The translations under genes and the position numbers were made by a program. From Przewalskia tangutica (lineage: Eukaryota; Streptophyta; Magnoliopsida; Solanales; Solanaceae), in contig CM056736.1 in assembly GCA_029844215.1 (NCBI GenBank), forward strand, positions 25,481,501 to 25,545,500: a stretch of 64,000 nucleotides of DNA, written 5' to 3'. Positions 48,151-59,250 of this stretch are shown one piece after another (within the stretch, counting starts at the first letter, position 1; every line of letters begins with the position of its first letter). Under the pieces are notes generated by a model, which saw only the letters and a list, made by a program, of their open reading frames with translations, was not told the origin of the DNA and did not search any database.

Positions 48151-49973
48151 CTTACATAACATTTTTAAACCATCTTTTCACTTCTTCTTAAGTCGTCATA
48201 ACAACTTCCCATAAAGCTATTATAACAACCATTCATTTTAGAGAACTTATGTCACTTTTATTCTTACAACATTTAGTAAAACGGATCCAAAGATACTACA
48301 TACATACATACTTAAAAAGAATCAGATCGCTTAAAACTTCATAATCCTTAAAAGACAATCAAAGTTCTTAGTCTTCAAACTTCATAACATACTTCCTTTA
48401 AAGCCCAATTACTTATACAAAAACATATAAAGTTCCATACCTTCCCAAAACCAAGTAATTCATTCCCTTAAAATCGTATAACTTCCACTTTTAAAATCAA
48501 TCCCCTTTTCACATATAAATTCAAGTCATTTTCGAACATAAAAATCCACTTACTTACTTTAAACAAATCAAGACACATAGCCTTTAAATCAAATCTCATA
48601 ACTTCCTAACCGTTTACTAACGTCTCCCATAAGACCTAGTAAGGACTTAGGACAATTTAAACATACTCTTAACTTAGATTCTACAATGTAAATACTTCTT
48701 AACTTCAAGAGTAGAAGGAATCTTGAAATACTATCACATGGAGATTTCATACGTAGGATCATGCCAAAGAAAGAAGAGAGGTTCACATACCTCGCGACGA
48801 CTAGCGACAAGTTGCAAAAAGGCTCCAAAGTACTTCAACCTATAATGGCCACAATCGTCCATTAACCTCTTAATTCAAACGTAGAATATTCTAAGTGCTA
48901 AGTCGCTAAATTCTACGGAAAATCTGACAAAGACCTCCTTTGTTTCTACTCACTTTGCCACCTTTTCAAGGCGAAATACAATAACCAAACAGCCCCAATT
49001 GGCTCACAACAATAAAGAAGGTAGTCCAATACAAATGAATAACTAAATTTCCCAATTGGCTCACAATTTAGAAAGTAGTCCAAATTCGACCACCTAGAGT
49101 TCAACCATACCAATACTTATCAAATTTCCATTTCAATCCAATTTGTTAATCATAACATGATATCAAGTCGCATTTGGTTAAAACTACCACAATCTTCAAA
49201 TCAATAACACGCGACGATTCTAATAACGACTAAATTGAAATCCAACTTAACACGGCTTACATTACATTCGATTTCCAATGCTACAATCAATCCACAATCC
49301 TTATAAACTTCTACATATCAACTTCATGCTAGCAACACGTAAAGCTAACAACGACAATATAAATATATAATCTTGTAACACATTAAAGGACAAAATTATA
49401 CCTCAACGAATCTTAATCCGATTCCAATCCGAAGTCGCTCCTAGTAGTTTAGAACCTCTCCATGACACTTCAATCCGCTCGTTGAGACCCTTAGAACCCT
49501 ACCAACAACTTTCCTTCAACTTCCAATCCAAAACCTAGAAAGACCCTTAGGTTTTCGTTTTGCGACTAACCCGTAAACTATTTTTTCCAAGATTTCTCTA
49601 TTGAGATACACTTACATAACACTCATGAACCTTGGTTTAAAATGTGGGGCTAAATGGACAAGAAACAAAATTTTTTTTCCTTCTTTGAGAGCTAGAACCC
49701 GAGAGCTCCTTTTGTTGTTCATCCAATTCTCTTGAAATTTTGGCTAAGTGTGGGACTAGTTTCACTACTAGTATACATATATAACATAATGGAGGGTTAA
49801 GATAGGAACAATTGGGTGGTTTGGATGATCTCTTAACAAATATCAAGACTTGTGGGACCTTGACTTAGTCAAACTTCTCAAGCTAATCAACTTGCAAGAC
49901 TTGCCATCTAGGACTATGGTCAATGACCATATTGGCCATGCCAATTTCGTCCAAGGCATCTATAAGGGGGGGT

Positions 49974-49983
49974 GACACGTGTC
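49974..49983. promoter_or_regulatory. G-box palindrome GACACGTGTC in solo LTR D
   Basis: It is embedded in a GGGTGACACGTGTCGCCCTC context identical to that of solo LTR A (13691-13709). It lies about 140 bp from the LTR 5' end. Confidence 0.5.
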
Positions 49984-50124
49984 GCCCTCCCATTCGTCAC
50001 AATAATACGTTTTCCGACAATTCCATAATTCCGTTAAATTTTTTACAAGTCTCAAATTTAACACTTGCGGGTTCTTACGTACGTTCTTAAAACATGTCCT
50101 GCAATTACGGGGTGTAACAAGTCC

Positions 50125-51560
50125 AACCCTCACCAATTCCCAAAAACCCTAAAGATGTCTTATCAGACCCGAATTGGAAGGCTGTCATGTTAGACGAATT
50201 TACTGCTCTTATTCAAAATAAGATGTGAGATTTAGTACCACGACCATCTAATGTGAACATCATCCACTCTATGTGGGTTTTTTGTCATAAAAAGAATTTT
50301 GATAGTTCTTTTGCGAGATACAAAACTCGTCTTGTTGGTGATGGCAGACCTCAACAGGTGGGAGTTGATTGCGGGGAAACATTCAGTTCGGTGGTAAAAC
50401 CTGCAACTATCAGGACTGTTCTTAGCCTGACACTGTCGAAATCACGGTCCATTCATCAGTTGAATGTCAATAATGCATTTTTACATGGCCACTTGCAAGA
50501 GACGATATATATATGCATCAACCATTGGGATTTCGCGATCTTGCCCGTCCATATCACGTGTGCATACTGAGGAAATCTTTATATGGCCTGAAACAAGCCC
50601 CTCTGGCATGGTATAACAGGTTTGCAGGTTTTGTATCCAAATTGGGATTCTCTCACAGCAAGTCTGATCAGTCTCTTTTTATTTATCGGAAGAGCACTGA
50701 TATGGCTTATATACTCTTGTATGTCGATGACATTGTTCTCACTGCATCTTCAACCTCGCTTCGTCAGTCTATTATGTCTCTTCTCGCATCAGAATTTGCA
50801 TTGAATTATTTTCTTGGCATTGCTGTAACTCACTATGCAGGAGGTCTATTTCTCAGTCAAAAGAAGTATGCAGAAGAGATAATTGACAAAGCAGAGATGT
50901 CTTCATGCAAACCTTCTCATACTCCGGTGGACACGAAGGTAAAGTTGAGTAACGCTTCAGGTACTGACCCCACTCATTACCGCACCCTGGCTGGAGCATT
51001 GCAGTATCTCACATTTACGAGGCTTGATATTTCCTATGCGGTCCAGCAAGTTTGTTTACACATACATGATCCAAAGGAAAAACATATGGGGGCTCTCAAG
51101 AGGATTCTGTGGTATGTCAAGGGTACTTTCCATTTTGGACTTCATCTGTATAAGTCCTCCATCTCAAGTCTTTCTGCCTACACTGATGCGGATTGGGGCG
51201 GCTGCCCGGACACACGTCGTTCCACTTTCTGCTATTGTGTATTCTTGGGTAATAATCTTGTATCATGGTCATCCAAACGTCAGTCCACACTATCTCGATC
51301 GAGTGCAGAGGCAGAATACCGAGGGCTGGCCAATGATGTAGCCGAATCATGTTGGCATCAGAATCTGCTATTAGAGCTACAGTGTCCGATTAAAAAGGCA
51401 ACCGTGGTTTATTGTGACAATGTGAGTGCGATCTATTTGTCTGAAAATCCTGTTCAGCATCAACGCACGAAACATATTGAAATGGATATCTTATTGTCCG
51501 AGAAAAAGTTGTCCGCGGTCAAGTCCGCGTTCTCCACGTCCCTTCCCGTTATCAGATAGC
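50125..51560 (+). pseudogene. copia reverse transcriptase and RNase H
   Basis: The first 390 bp are in shifting frames (a TGA near 50226, then VGVDCGETFSSVVKPATIR and NAFLHGHLQETIY). From 50513 a continuous 348-codon frame carries LYGLKQAPLAWYNRF, the intact catalytic LLYVDDIVLTASS (YVDD at 50720-50731) and LDISYAVQQV. RNase H motifs follow: AYTDADWGGC, SSAEAEYRGLA, VVYCDNVSAIYL and the terminal TKHIEMDI. These residues would allow catalysis, but the polyprotein upstream is broken. The frame ends at 51559 a few codons before the usual ADIFTK-type end, which continues in another frame. Confidence 0.8.
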
Positions 51561-51654
51561 TGACATCTTCACCAAAGATCTTTCGCGTGTACTTTTCGAT
51601 GATTTCAGGGACACTCTCAGCATCCGCGAACCTCCAGCTAAGACTGAGGGGGAC

Positions 51655-51936
51655 TCTTAGAGATATTGTACATATTAATTAGAATAGATTTGTAATATAT
51701 TATAATTAATTAGTATCTCTTATATTAGGTAAGAAAGATTAGTCTTTCATAATTCAAATCTAGAAATATTGTATATATTGATATTATTGGAATAAGATTA
51801 ACCAAGGAATCATTTCCTACAAGCTTGGGGTAAGACGTTAAATGGAATCTCATCCTAAAGATTATATTATGCAAATAGGGTAAACCTATTTTCTTGATGT
51901 ATATAACATGTTTAATCCTCTTGAAATGATGTAACA
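51655..51936 (+). repeat. 3' LTR of the copia element
   Basis: It follows the tract ACTGAGGGGGAC and starts TCTTAGAGATATTG (probably TG mutated to TC). It contains GATGTATATAACATG as possible TATA and ends near ATGATGTAACA. No second copy exists here, so the borders are approximate. Confidence 0.5.
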
Positions 51937-52392
51937 TTAGAAAATTAAAATTTCCTTTAGGTCACAAGTTCAAATTCTTGATATGATATCTCTGAATTTC
52001 CTAATATAAAATCTTGATCTGTGGCTGACTTGCAAGAGGAATTGCTTTCTTCTTGAGGGTTTTCTGTTAGTACTAGTGCTTATTGAATTATACCTTTAGG
52101 AAGTATTTGGGTTATATTCACAATTTATTTTCTATTTTGATTCAATTTGTGTCTTGTTAAATCTATCTTCTCATTCTATCTCCATTTATATCTCTAATGG
52201 TTTGATTTTCATATTTCAAATTTTAATTTTCATACTGGTTTTGGTGTCTTTTTTGGGTAAAAAGGAAGCCAATATTATATAAACTAAGTAATTGTTATTA
52301 AAAATGTGGAGATATTGGCAGTTGGAGTCATTTGCATAATAATTATTACTTCGGTTACTCGGAGATGTAGTGGGATACTTCTGGCAAAAATT
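51937..52392. other. AT-rich intergenic stretch
   Basis: No gene or recognisable element seen. Confidence 0.4.
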
Positions 52393-52570
52393 AGGGACGG
52401 CAATGGGAAAGTGCGGAACGGGATATGGAAAATCTTGATTTATTAAGCTTCACGGATGACAATGGAACCGAAGCGGGATCGGGCAAGTCTTGACCTAATA
52501 AGTTTTTGACCTATTCTGTCCTGTTTCGTTTAATATTTTTTCAAAATTTTGCCCTGATCAACCCCGTGTA
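52393..52570. mobile_element. Fragment related to the hAT-like element at 21186
   Basis: It begins TTAGGGACGGCAATGGG and contains GGGCAAGTCTTGACCTAATA, matching the left part of the 21186-22265 element (GGGCAAGTCTTGACCTGCTA). It then fades out in AT-rich DNA. No right end was found. Confidence 0.55.
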
Positions 52571-52723
52571 TGTTTTCTTTAATTTTTTTCTCTTTATTTT
52601 TTTGTAACTTTTTCAATTTTTTATTGAAACATATAAAATTGAGATGAATTGTCTATGTATAATCGTTGAAATAAATTATGATTTTTTAAATATTATACAG
52701 TCTAAAATATTGAATGAACGTGC

Positions 52724-53596
52724 TTATGGAAAAGTGTTTTTGGCACTTTGTGTGAGTAAAATTGTAGTACAACAGTTACAACAATTGGATGATTACAAGG
52801 AAACGGGAATGTAGTAACTATTACAAAGAATACAAACTGGAAATGAGAACAAAAACAATCTGTTGAGTCGAGTGATATTCATTCTGTCTTTAAAATAATA
52901 TTGCCCCGTATAAATTCTTTTACGGTGATTGACAACTTGTCTTCCAAGATAAAACAACAACTAACAAGTGAGCAAAGAAAACTCAAATGTTTATCAAAAG
53001 AAGAACCTTTTGAGTATGTGAAAGAAAGCTTAGAGAGGAAAAAATACTCAGAATTTTTTATTGCAAGTGTGTTCTTCAATTGAGTCAAGAGTCTCAATTT
53101 ATAGTGTGAGAAAGATGATCTCTCATCTAGCCAACTAATGACAATTAATAACCATGTAACGACACTTATTGAGAGGTTTCATTCAGCCAAATAATGGTTG
53201 AATTCATGTGTCAAGTAATGGAGAATCAATTCCCCAAACCAACCCAAAAGTCAAAAACTTTTCAGCTTCCCGTCGAGCATTCTGCCTCCGAAGCACCGCG
53301 ATTCGGATGGGGCTGCGCCGCGACCCTTCACGGCTCCGCGGAGATTTTCGATTTGATCGTACACTTCTTCCTTCATTTAGCAACGTGAACACTCGTCATT
53401 TGGCCAATAACCGTCTATCATTTCATGTCTCAAACATTTTGTTTATGTACCAATATCTCTTTCACTAAGGAAAATTACGATTTTTGGTACAATGTGTGCA
53501 AATGTATGGAAACGACGTTTTCGGCGTACGGAGCCTCAATTATTCGAATCATAAATAATAGAATAAACTTTATTTCACGTTAATAAATTTCCAACA
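52724..53596 (-). mobile_element. Solo LTR of the Tork-like copia family
   Basis: It shares the ordered blocks TGTTGAGTCGAGTG, the AAGATAAAACAACAACTAAC-like block, CATTTGGCCAATAA, ATGTACCAATATCTCTTTCAC and the terminal AATTTCCAACA with the LTRs of the element at 54884-60763. No internal region adjoins it. A minus-strand TATA (ACTATAAATTGAGAC) lies near 53090-53104. A GC-rich patch occurs at 53290-53345. CGTGC is present at both ends (52719-52723, 53597-53601) and may be the target duplication, though the left terminus lacks a clear TG. Confidence 0.65.
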
Positions 53597-53742
53597 CGTG
53601 CAATCTTCTTTGAATATAACTAATCTGAATTAAGACATTGTGAAAAATAAATGAGAACTCTTGGAGTATAATTAATTATGTTTGTCGTTGAGCTATTAAA
53701 ACTTTCTAACAAGAAGTGCTCCTTGTTACGGTGCATCACCAG

Positions 53743-53940
53743 AATTAGTAGGCGTATGGCCACAGAAACAATATATAATTTCAGTTTTTTTGGAGTATTT
53801 GAAGTTGGAGTTAGAAGTTGTATTTGTGTTCGGCCATAGTTTTTATAAATAATTTTGATTGTCGGAATGTACTTTTTCTTAAAAATATGAAATATGAATT
53901 ATTTTGAAAAAAAAAAAAAAAAATATCATGGCCAAACGGG
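53743..53940. mobile_element. Small MITE with GGCCA terminal repeats
   Basis: TAGGCGTATGGCCACAG and ATCATGGCCAAACGGGTC form imperfect inverted repeats around about 190 bp with a poly-A run. This resembles common Solanaceae MITEs that start GTGTTTGGCCA (recollection). The superfamily is not assigned. Confidence 0.45.
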
Positions 53941-54883
53941 TCTTTGATATTTGGCCCCTTAATATTTACTTATTGGTTAGCACTTGATATTTGGTCCTTG
54001 ATATTCATATTCGTTAGTAGTTGGCCCCTTGAATATTTACTTTTTACATAGACTCTTCCTAAATCACTTTAGAATGAATTAAAGACTGGTGAGTGCCTAT
54101 CAACTTCACCAAAAAGAAACATCTAACACCAGAATGAGCAAAGAAATTTCAAAATTGTGTGTGCCTTTAACCTCAATAACTTATTGCAGTTCCAGTACTT
54201 TATTATAGGAAATGTTAAAGCTTGCTAAAAGCTTTTAAGGTATCCTTAGTAACTAAAACTCCATTGATTATTCTTACAAAATGTGCCTTAGGACCATAAA
54301 TAAAACTTCTGAGCATAACCAAAAATAGCTTCAAATACTTGCTCACATTCAAATAAGGATCCAGAGATATACCTACTAGAGTCTAGAGATCATGAGAACA
54401 CTTTTCTTAGTTTATAACTTTATACTTTAGTTCTTGATGGAAAGTACTGGACTTGAGAAATTTAGAAGATTTTGTTTATTTTTAATGAATTTAAGAGCTA
54501 TTAACACTAGAGAAATTTTCTATTCAGCCTCCCTACTTCAATTACAAACGTTTACTTCTTGGTCTAACTTGAACTAATCCCTTAACAGATAAAATCTTTT
54601 ATAAATACTGACAGCAATACCTCTAGACGTTTACAGATTCAAAGAAGCATCTCGTCCATATATATAAGGAAAAGAGCAATGAAATAAACGCAAACACGAA
54701 TATTGATATTAAAAAACACCACATCTTGCAGTAGAGTATATATTGTAGTGTTACCTCATAGTAATTACGAAATATTATCCAACCTAAACTTAGCAACCTA
54801 GCTTAGCTAATAGTATGAACTTAAGTTGCTTTTCACTTATCCATGATCATGATTGAGTTCTCGAATTAATCTAACGAGAAAGA
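53941..54883. other. Intergenic stretch
   Basis: It contains three local repeats of TTGATATTTGGYCC or close variants at 53945-54050, otherwise AT-rich DNA. No gene seen. Confidence 0.4.
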
Positions 54884-55669
54884 TGTTGTTAATTTGTGGT
54901 GTGAACGGAAACTGAAGAACTGAAAGAATAAACAAAGAAAGCTAATTGTAATGTTGTTGAGTCGAGTGTTAACACTCTTTCCTTAAGATAAAATTACTCC
55001 CGTATATTATGGCTTACGGTAGATGGGTAATAGTCTTCCAAAATAAAACGACAGTACTTTCTCAAGCACAAGCCAAATACTTGAGAAATCTTGCAGAAAA
55101 AACAGGAACAAAAGATTGCTAGAATAGAAGAGAAGCTTTCAACAATATTCAGATTTTTGTGTTATGAATGGATGATCTAAATCTAAAAATTTGATGCTCC
55201 TTTTATAGTTGCAAAATGATCATTCACATACCATGTGAATCCCTTGAATGAGGTGCCTAGATTTCACCAAAGGACACCTTGATCATGCCAAGGGTTGGGT
55301 GATCTTTGGCCTTTTAAGTCAGTTCATGAATCAGAAGATTCTGGACATATTTTTCGTTCTCTAAAGCTGGAGCGCCGCAACGCTGACCCATCTGGCGGCT
55401 CTTCCCAATTTTTTCGTATTTTGCACATTTCTTCTTTTCTTATACCGTGGTGGGAGATACATTAATTTGACCAATTAATCATTCATCCTTACCCAACTTA
55501 AGAACACTTTAACATGTGTACCAACATCTTTTTCACTTCGTGAAATTTAGCTAGACATTTGTACGACGTATGCATGTGTGTGGAAATCGTATTTCCGACA
55601 TGCGGGGTCCCATGTGTTCAAGTCATTAAGGACGGGATAACTCAATCCTACTAGGTAAATTTTCCAACA
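54884..55669 (-). repeat. 3' LTR of the Tork-like copia
   Basis: 786 bp. A minus-strand TATA box ACTATAAAAGGAGC lies at about 55198-55210. The first 290 bp (minus sense) match the 5' LTR closely, as do the last 75 bp. The middle ~400 bp are absent from the 5' LTR. Confidence 0.85.
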
Positions 55670-56261
55670 ATCCCCTCTTGAAAGAGGTGTTGGTGCACGC
55701 GGAGTGCCAACCATTAGCAATCTAGTATCGGAATATTGCATCGGAATAGGTAGCACACAACTTTGAACCTTTCCTAGTCAACTACCATCAGACATATTTA
55801 CTGAACGGTGAACGTGATGTCTTGAACCGTAAGTGTTTAGTATATGCCAAGACAATGATAGAGACACAAATAACAGTCCAATCTCTCGTTTCTTCTTATG
55901 TTTTGTCCGTTGTGGCCGTGGACACGCTTGGATTCTTAAGTGCGTTCAATTGAGGTGGTCTGTCCTCGCACTTAAATAGGTTACCTCCCACATGAGTCAT
56001 TAAAAGTATCTTCATCTTAACCTCGACTTTCGAGTATTGTGTTAAGACTTTGACACTTAACCTTGTACCCATAATTCAGGTAGCACTTTAATGTCTATCG
56101 CGGGAAGGTTTTGGATTTGAGTTTCCATAAGGAAACAAAATATGAAGTGTTCTTGCTTTTCTATAAGCGCTCAACTGGACCTTTATAGCTTAGTTTTCTC
56201 ATTGAACCAAATTTCTGGGATCTTCAGTCAGTATGGATGGGTTACCACCATATCGATCTTT
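55670..56261 (-). other. Polypurine tract and 3' untranslated region of the copia element
   Basis: On the minus strand CTCTTTCAAGAGGGGAT abuts the 3' LTR at 55670 and is the likely plus-strand primer site. The remaining ~570 bp up to the end of RNase H carry no convincing frame. Confidence 0.6.
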
Positions 56262-58179
56262 ATTGATTGGGTTTTAAGTCCATTCCCCTAGACATGAAAA
56301 TCATTTGATCGTTGGGTAGTCCCTTAGTCAAAGGGTCAGCTATATTCTCCTTAGATTTTATGTAATCGATAGAGATAATACCCGTGGAGATCAATTGCCT
56401 AACGGTCTTATGTCTCCGACGTATGTGTCGGGATTTGTTGTTGTATATGCTACTTCATGCCCTTCCTAATGTCGATTGACTATCGCAGTGGATCATCACC
56501 GAAGGTACATGTTTATCCCAGCAAGGGATATCCTCCAAGAAGTCATGAAGCCACTCAGCTTCTTCACCTGCTTTGTCTAAAGCGATGAACTCTGATTCCA
56601 TGGTGGATGGGGAGACGTAAGTTTGTTTGGAGGACTTTCAGGACACAGCCCCACCACCAATTGTAAATACATATCCACTGATGGACTTGGTGTTCCTTAT
56701 ATCGGATATCCAGTTTGCATCACTGTACCCCTCGAGTGCAGCTGAATACCTCGAGTAGTGAAATCCGTATGACATTGTGTATTTCAAATACCGGAGTACT
56801 CGATTAAGCGCTTTCCAATGGTCATCTCTGGGATTGCATGTAAATATTTCCAACTTATTAACGGCATAAGCGATATCAGGTCGGGTACAATTTGTTACAT
56901 ATATCAAACTGCTGATTATATACGCATATCGCTCCTGGAGCACGGGTGCACCATGATGTTTATCAATGCTTTTATTCATATCCATTGGTGACTTTAACGG
57001 CAGACAGTCAAATGTCTTAAACTTTCTCATGACACTCTCTATGTAATGAGATTGAGACAACACTAGTCCGTCAGACGACTTAGAAATTTTAATTCTTAAG
57101 ATGACATATGCGATACTTATGTTCTTCATGTCAAAATATTGTTTTAACATGTTCTTAATTTCCAGGATCAAGGCTCGACTACTACCTGTGATTAATATGT
57201 CGTTTACGTAAAGACAGATCATGACGAAGGAGTCAGAGTTTCCTTTCACGTAGACACACTTATCACACTCGTTAATGGAGAAACCTTTTGACAGTAGTGT
57301 ACTATCAAATTTTTCATGTCATTGTTTTGGAGCTTGTTTCAGTCCGTACAGGGACTTGATAAGTCTACAGACTTTTTTCTCATGTCCTGGAACTACATAC
57401 CCATCGGGTTGTTCCATAAATATCTCTTCTTCCAAATCACCATTTAGGAAGGCTGTCTTAACATCCATTTGATGGATTTCAAGGCCATGCAGTGCTGCAA
57501 TGGTAATGAATACCCATATGGAAGTCATTCTCGATACTGGGGAGTACGTGTTGTAGTAGTCAAGACCTTTGGTTTATCGGTATCCTTTGGCTACCAACCT
57601 AGCCTTGCACTTCTCTATAGATTCATCAGCTTTGTACTTATGTTTAAGTACCCACTTACAACCTAGTGGTTTATTTTCCGGAGGAAGATCAACCAATACC
57701 AAGGTGTGATTTTGCATGATGGACTCTATCTCACTTTTCATAGCTTCTTTCCAGAGCGATGCTTCTGGAGTTGACAATGCCTCTGCAATTGTCCGTGGTT
57801 CATTCTCAACCAAGTAAGCTAGAAAGTTCGGACCAAGAGATTTCTCTTTCCTGGCCCTTTTGCTTCGCCTAGGTTCTGTTTCAGGATTAGTTGGATTCTC
57901 ATCCACATTTGTATCAATTTGATAAGACTTGTCAGATCCCGGGGAATCATGACTCCTTTTGCGCGAGACGTCTTCATTTTCCTTATTAGGAAAGATTGTC
58001 TCAAAGAATTCAGCATTCCTTGACTCTATGATTGTACTCCCGTGGATATCTGGTATATTTGACTTATGTACCAGAAATCGATAAGCACTACTATTATTTG
58101 CGTATCCAATTAAGATGCAATCTACAGTCTTAGGTCCTATCTTGACCTGTTTTGGCTTAGGTACCTCGACCTTGGCCAA
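56262..58179 (-). pseudogene. copia reverse transcriptase and RNase H, broken
   Basis: From 58179 the minus strand reads the integrase C-terminus (DCILIGYANNSSAYRFLVHK), an acidic linker with RRSKRARKEKSLG, then the reverse transcriptase start EALSTPEASLWKEAMKSE and CKWVLKHKYKAD. A frame change near 57570 leads to MDVKTAFLNGDLEEEIFMEQP and SLYGLKQAPKQ; another near 57310-57250 follows. The catalytic site reads CLYVNDILITGSS, YVND at 57199-57210. RNase H continues with RPDIAYAVNKL, YSDANWISDIRNTKS, and, in another frame, MESEFIALDKAGEEAEWL and MIHCDSQ down to about 56262. Confidence 0.82.
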
Positions 58180-58224
58180 ACAACCCCATACCCTTAGGTA
58201 GGTATAAGAGGGTGTCTTTCCTTT

Positions 58225-59250
58225 TCATAGTTCATATGGAGTTTTCTCCCTACTTCTGTGAGGGACTCTATTGAGTATCATGTTGGCAGTAAGAACTGCC
58301 TCTCCCCACATATTTTGCGCAAGGCTGGAATTGATAAGTAATGCATTCATCATTTTCTTTAGTGTACGGTTCTTGCGTTCCACCACACCGTTTGACTGTG
58401 GAGAACATGGTGCAGTTGTTTGATGGATTATGCCGGTTTGAGCACAATATTCCTCAAACGGAGCTACATGCTCTCCCCCTCTATCCCTACGAATCGCTTT
58501 AATTCGTAGACTTAGTTGGTTTTCAACCACCGCTTTATAGCGCTTAAAGGCATCGAACGATTCGTCCTTACTTTTGAGTAAGTAAAGGTAGTAGTACCTT
58601 GTAATATCATCTATGAAAGTCACAAAGTACTTATTCCCCCTCTAGTTTGAGCGAACTTTAAATCACTGTGTGTATAAGTTCTAGAGGAGTGGTATCTCGT
58701 TCTACGGAACAGAAAACCAGTTTGGTATGTTTTGCCTCTACACATACCTCATATTTGGATTGAGGGTTTATAGCGTCAGACGACAATAACTTCAACTTTA
58801 CCAATCGTTTAATTGACTGATAGTTTACGTGTCCAGTCTATGATGCCATAGACTGGGTGACTCAAGCAAATAAGAAGATGCACTTTCATTAATGTTGCGA
58901 ATTACAGATATGGCATTTAATTTGAAGAGGCCTTCACAGGCGAACCCCCTTCCAACAAACACACCATTCTTAGTAATAACAAACTTACCGGATTCGAACA
59001 CTACTCGAAATCCTGCCTGAACTAAAACATTAACAGAAATTAATTTTTTCCGGATGTCCGGAACATGCATGACGTTCTTCAACTTGAGGTCTTTGCCAGA
59101 CGACATCTTGAGTACTACAATGCCTTCCCCCAACACATCTGAGGTAGCATTGTTTCCCATGTATAGCTTCTTACCTTCAACTTCTGCATAGGTAGAGAAA
59201 GCATTGCGGTCGGAGCATATGTGACGGGTTGCACTCGTATCCAACCACCG
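58225..59250 (-). pseudogene. copia protease and integrase core
   Basis: The protease (59250-58850) shows WLDTSATRHICSDR, where DTSA replaces the usual DTGA, then MGNNATSDVLGEG and LKNVMHVPDIRKKLISV, leading to the pre-integrase WHHRL. The integrase core (58623-58225) shows MTFIDDITRYYYLYLLKSKDE, IKAIRRDRGGEH (second Asp) and SPQSNGVVERKNRTLKKMM (third Glu), then NMWGEAVLTANMILNRVPH. A degenerate 200-bp stretch at 58625-58825 separates the two and includes the first catalytic Asp region. Confidence 0.8.

Larger units (their letters stand above)
46984..50119 (-). mobile_element. Solo LTR, same family, copy D
   Basis: This 3136-bp insertion begins TGTCACGACCCG and ends GGGGTGTAACA, with the perfect duplication AGTCC (46979-46983 and 50120-50124) in the copia host. 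It shares GAAAATCAGCGGAACATAC near the start and the GGGGCGGGGCCGCCATACC block (47220). A CCCATAAAGCTATTATAACA block (48208) and the palindrome GACACGTGTC (49974-49983) are also present, the latter identical to that of copy A. There is no coding capacity. The order of motifs puts the promoter on the minus strand. Confidence 0.8.
44805..51936 (+). mobile_element. copia element lacking its 5' end, with nested solo LTR D and 3' LTR
   Basis: It starts mid-gag (GYDGVTTFIQQSNPLPPFYEARSRLILEE) immediately after the preceding copia fragment. A basic Gly/Asn/Arg-rich stretch follows, then protease (45353-45625), pre-integrase, integrase (about 45950-46760), and, after removal of 46984-50119, reverse transcriptase and RNase H to 51560. 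The polypurine tract ACTGAGGGGGA and a 3' LTR follow. Frameshifts and stops are present in gag, integrase and the start of the reverse transcriptase. The 348-codon stretch 50513-51559 is intact with YVDD. Confidence 0.8.
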
